Of a DNA stretch of 64,000 nucleotides, positions 61,298-64,000 are shown piece after piece. Origin of the DNA: Nonlabens dokdonensis DSW-6 (GTDB lineage Bacteria > Bacteroidota > Bacteroidia > Flavobacteriales > Flavobacteriaceae); NCBI RefSeq assembly GCF_000332115.1, contig NC_020156.1, positions 1,798,001-1,862,000 of the forward strand. Direction: 5' to 3'. Below the pieces are notes generated by a model that saw only the letters and a list, made by a program, of their open reading frames with translations, did not search any database and was not told where the DNA came from. The first letter of the stretch is position 1, and each line of letters begins with the position of its first letter. The position numbers and the translations under genes are program-made.

Positions 61298-64000
61298 TTA
61301 AAGTATCGATAGGGATTTCTTCTCGAGCAGTGGTTACATTATCCACGGCATTGTCTAACAAATCACGCAATTCCATTTCTTGTGCAGCATCTGGATACAT
61401 TTCTGGATCTATATCACCATCTTTTCTGATGTAATATGCATCATTTAGATATCTTACAAAAGGCTCAAAGTAAACGTTATAGGCATCTACATGCTTATCA
61501 ATCATCTCTTGATCTTCATAGAACACTGGAACTTCGGCAATAGAATTGTATCTTACTAAAGCTTGTTGAATACGGGAATAATTGTTCTCTTGCTCTTGCA
61601 ATGTCAAAGCGTTATAATGATCCAACTCATCTTGATATTTGAGAATAATTCCATTTAATAATTTTCTAGCTTTTTCTATTTTATCTAGTTCATAATAACC
61701 AGATACGAAAGGCTCTAGCATTGAGTAATTGCCATAATATTCTAATGGCATGTGCTCCATTCCTATGTCTAATAGTTCTTCTGCTTTTGCGTATTGACCA
61801 TCTTTCATAAGGGCTTCTGCAGCACGAGTGATGTTACTTCTATATCCTACGCTATTTCTTCTAGTTTCTACGTCGTGGTAAATATCTGGTGAGCCGCCAT
61901 TGCCCCAATCCCATTTTTTGATGACCTCATAAGCATAATCAGGATCTATTCTTCCCATATCAAAAGGGTCTCTAGGATCTTCAGGAAGTGATTTAATAGG
62001 AATCAATCGGTAAGCAGCTCCATCTAACTGTAAATAATCTTTCATCCAGATGTAATCTTCATCACCAAATGCTCCTCCGGAGAAATAAATAGGACGTTCC
62101 CAGTTGTTTGCATTGATAATGTCCAGCATGAACAGTCTGTTTTTATAAACTGCGTTACTGTTGATGTTGATTACTATTTCGTCAACGATTTTATCTGCAT
62201 CTTTTTGTGGTACCACGCCATTCTTTAAAACGGCTTCTTTATTTACAGGAATAGAAATAAATTGAGAAGGAAACGTGTGTTCATAATGCTCATTTCTCAT
62301 TTGCACCTGTGTAAGCATTTTATCACTCGCTACCCAATCCATCCATTGATCTAGTTTCATGGTATCAGGTAACACGAGTTTAGAATTTTGATTCAACTCT
62401 GCCATACGTTGTTGGATCAACTCTTCATCTGCATAGTAAAGCACATCTCTTGTACCATATTTATATTTGCTATGAGGTAGTGTAGAAGGAACAGGCTCAC
62501 TATCCCATGCTTTCTTTTTCATATCGTCCATGTACCAGTCGGTACTCAATAAAGAGGTACAGACTATACGTACATCTGTACGGTAGCCTTCTACTTCTTG
62601 AGCATACCACAATGGGAAAGTATCATTATCTCCTATGGTAAATATTAAAGCGTTAGGCAAACAGCTATCAAGGTATTTTTTTGCACTGGCAAGAGCTGTA
62701 TACTTACCAGACCTATCATGATCGTCCCAGTTTTGGTAACCCATCAACAGTGGAGCTGCTGCAAAACAGGCCGTAAGTGAGATGATTTGAGCCATTCTGG
62801 ACTTCATTACATCACGTAGCATAACATATACGGCATAAACTCCCATTCCTATCCACATACTGAAAACTAAGAACGAACCTACATAGGCATAATCACGCTC
62901 ACGTACTTGAAACATAGATTGATTCAAGTAAAAGATAATAGCAAGACCTGTAAATAAAAATAGAATCAAAGTGACGTAAAATGATTTAGCATCTTTACGA
63001 GCATGAAATACAGCTCCTAGAATTCCTAGAATAAGAGGAAGGAAGAAATAGGTATTTCTACCTTTATTTTCTAACATATCATCGCTCAACTCGTCTTGAG
63101 TACCTAGTCGCCACTCATCGATAAATTTAATACCGCTTATCCAGTTGCCATCATAAGAATCCCATTCTCCTTGCACATCATTTTGTCTTCCAGTGAAATT
63201 CCACATGAAATAGCGCATGTACATGTAGCTTATTTGATAGTTAGTCATGTATTGCAGGTTATCATAAAAACCTGGTTTTTCAATATCCACTGCTTCTCTT
63301 AAAGAAACCAGTACTTCAACATATTCTTCACTATCAATAGTGCCTCGCTGTAACCTACGTTCATAATCGTCAAGAACAGAAAGCAGCTCTTGGTTATTTT
63401 CAAAACCGGGCTTTATGGTATAATCCAGTCCGCCCATAAAATCTATATAATTTGAAGCGCGTGAGGGATCTGTCATACGAGGGAAAAACCCTTTGTGACG
63501 GTCGTTAGTATTAGGAATGGCGTCTTTATAATTGTTTACAATAACATACTTACCTAGTTTATAATCCTTCTCATATTTCGGCTTTTCATCTTTAAAAGCT
63601 TCATTATCTTCAGTAGTTGGATCGTCTGGATTGTAACCTGCATACATGTCAGTAAATGATTCTCCATAGAATAATCCTGGGGACGGATATTGCTCACGAT
63701 TGTAATAAGCTAGAAGAGCTCTGGCGTCTTCTGGTCTGTTTTCATTAATAGGCGTTCCAGCATTTGCTCTAATAGGTAGCATGGTCCAAGAAGAAAATCC
63801 TACTAGAACAAACATGATGCATAAAGTAATCGTGTTTAATAGTGGCAGGTTACGCTTTCGCGAAAGCGAGATCAAAAAAGCAAATAATCCAACAATTAAT
63901 AAGAGAGCGATTATAGTTCCTGAGTTAAAAGGAAGTCCAATATCATTCACAAAAAACACTTCTAAATAACCGAAAATACTTAAGGTGTAAGGCAGTAGAA
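61287..64000 (-). CDS. DUF2723 multi-helix membrane protein, N-terminus beyond window
   Basis: The frame is open to base 64000, so the protein is cut; about 904 codons are visible. The upstream end (LSIFGYLEVFFVNDIGLPFNSG) and the first 120 residues match the DUF2723 membrane region, with several hydrophobic segments. About 300 residues in, a second set of helices (FFLPLILGILGAVFHA, FYVTLILFLFTGLAIIFYLNQ) precedes a soluble part (IFTIGDNDTFPLWYAQE, ADEELIQQRMAELNQNSKLVLP) and TPR-like helices at the end. Relatives are thought to be glycan or protein O-mannosyltransferase-like enzymes of Bacteroidetes. A palindrome copy near the 5' end encodes ISLSRKRNL. It is in one operon with the deacetylase. 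Confidence 0.85.
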   Translation of the reverse strand, partial: LLPYTLSIFGYLEVFFVNDIGLPFNSGTIIALLLIVGLFAFLISLSRKRNLPLLNTITLCIMFVLVGFSSWTMLPIRANAGTPINENRPEDARALLAYYNREQYPSPGLFYGESFTDMYAGYNPDDPTTEDNEAFKDEKPKYEKDYKLGKYVIVNNYKDAIPNTNDRHKGFFPRMTDPSRASNYIDFMGGLDYTIKPGFENNQELLSVLDDYERRLQRGTIDSEEYVEVLVSLREAVDIEKPGFYDNLQYMTNYQISYMYMRYFMWNFTGRQNDVQGEWDSYDGNWISGIKFIDEWRLGTQDELSDDMLENKGRNTYFFLPLILGILGAVFHARKDAKSFYVTLILFLFTGLAIIFYLNQSMFQVRERDYAYVGSFLVFSMWIGMGVYAVYVMLRDVMKSRMAQIISLTACFAAAPLLMGYQNWDDHDRSGKYTALASAKKYLDSCLPNALIFTIGDNDTFPLWYAQEVEGYRTDVRIVCTSLLSTDWYMDDMKKKAWDSEPVPSTLPHSKYKYGTRDVLYYADEELIQQRMAELNQNSKLVLPDTMKLDQWMDWVASDKMLTQVQMRNEHYEHTFPSQFISIPVNKEAVLKNGVVPQKDADKIVDEIVININSNAVYKNRLFMLDIINANNWERPIYFSGGAFGDEDYIWMKDYLQLDGAAYRLIPIKSLPEDPRDPFDMGRIDPDYAYEVIKKWDWGNGGSPDIYHDVETRRNSVGYRSNITRAAEALMKDGQYAKAEELLDIGMEHMPLEYYGNYSMLEPFVSGYYELDKIEKARKLLNGIILKYQDELDHYNALTLQEQENNYSRIQQALVRYNSIAEVPVFYEDQEMIDKHVDAYNVYFEPFVRYLNDAYYIRKDGDIDPEMYPDAAQEMELRDLLDNAVDNVTTAREEIPIDTLSED
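63853..63868. repeat. 16-bp palindrome copy 16 (in DUF2723 gene)
   Basis: Perfect CGCTTTCGCGAAAGCG, in frame on the minus strand, encoding LSRKR in a loop between membrane helices. Confidence 0.95.

Overview
This window comes from a marine Bacteroidetes chromosome, most likely family Flavobacteriaceae and perhaps close to Nonlabens or Dokdonia; the genus is a guess. The pointers are type IX secretion sorting domains, HU/SPOR and PLDc_N/TPR proteins, CHU_C proteins, a GH16 glucanase, 2TM domains, TAnnTTTG-like promoters and many convergent or divergent single genes. I saw no tRNA, rRNA or CRISPR array. Both edges cut a gene: a giant helicase on the left and a DUF2723 membrane protein on the right.

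Layout. 1-6060: two overlapping minus-strand genes, a cytosolic M48-type metallopeptidase followed by a very large protein with a degenerate kinase-like N-terminus, a DUF4011-like region and an SF1 helicase. I consider this the best candidate for an uncharacterised (possibly defence) system. 6184-24529: mostly core genes: hflX, a Met/His-rich outer-membrane protein with a small Cys protein (probably metal related), a histone-deacetylase-like hydrolase, a PLP sulfur-amino-acid enzyme, a CBS-domain transporter, HU/SPOR, a CREST-like membrane hydrolase, pheS, a fasciclin protein, 3-hydroxyanthranilate dioxygenase, and hemC/hemA. 24721-31648: an AraC regulator, then an acquired-looking pair (membrane AraC regulator plus serine hydrolase), then an Lhr-type helicase. 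The pair is bracketed by two copies of the lhr 3' end. 32035-38274: small lipoproteins and the sucA-sucB operon. 38603-42503: a second accessory region with a (TATC)7 tract, a lipoprotein/membrane-protein pair, a duplicated fabD tail with its terminator, and an IS30 remnant. 42504-55792: fabD, a membrane-anchored DHFR, an aminotransferase, a cluster of secreted proteins including GH16, a methyltransferase, a KAP P-loop NTPase and polA. 56038-58945: an MFS transporter gene split by an IS1182-type element with a 4-bp target duplication; the transposase is itself frameshifted. 59082-64000: metallophosphoesterase, a thioredoxin fold without its cysteines, polysaccharide deacetylase and DUF2723 protein.

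Across the window a 16-bp perfect palindrome, CGCTTTCGCGAAAGCG, occurs about once per 4 kb (15 full copies and one 14-bp core). Six copies are intergenic and ten lie inside genes, where they encode RFRES, AFAKA or LSRKR depending on frame. The two accessory regions and the IS contain none. This repeat, and the repeated pattern of accessory DNA sitting beside a duplicated 3' end of a housekeeping gene, are the clearest large-scale signals. All functions are inferred from reading the sequence; no database search was run.
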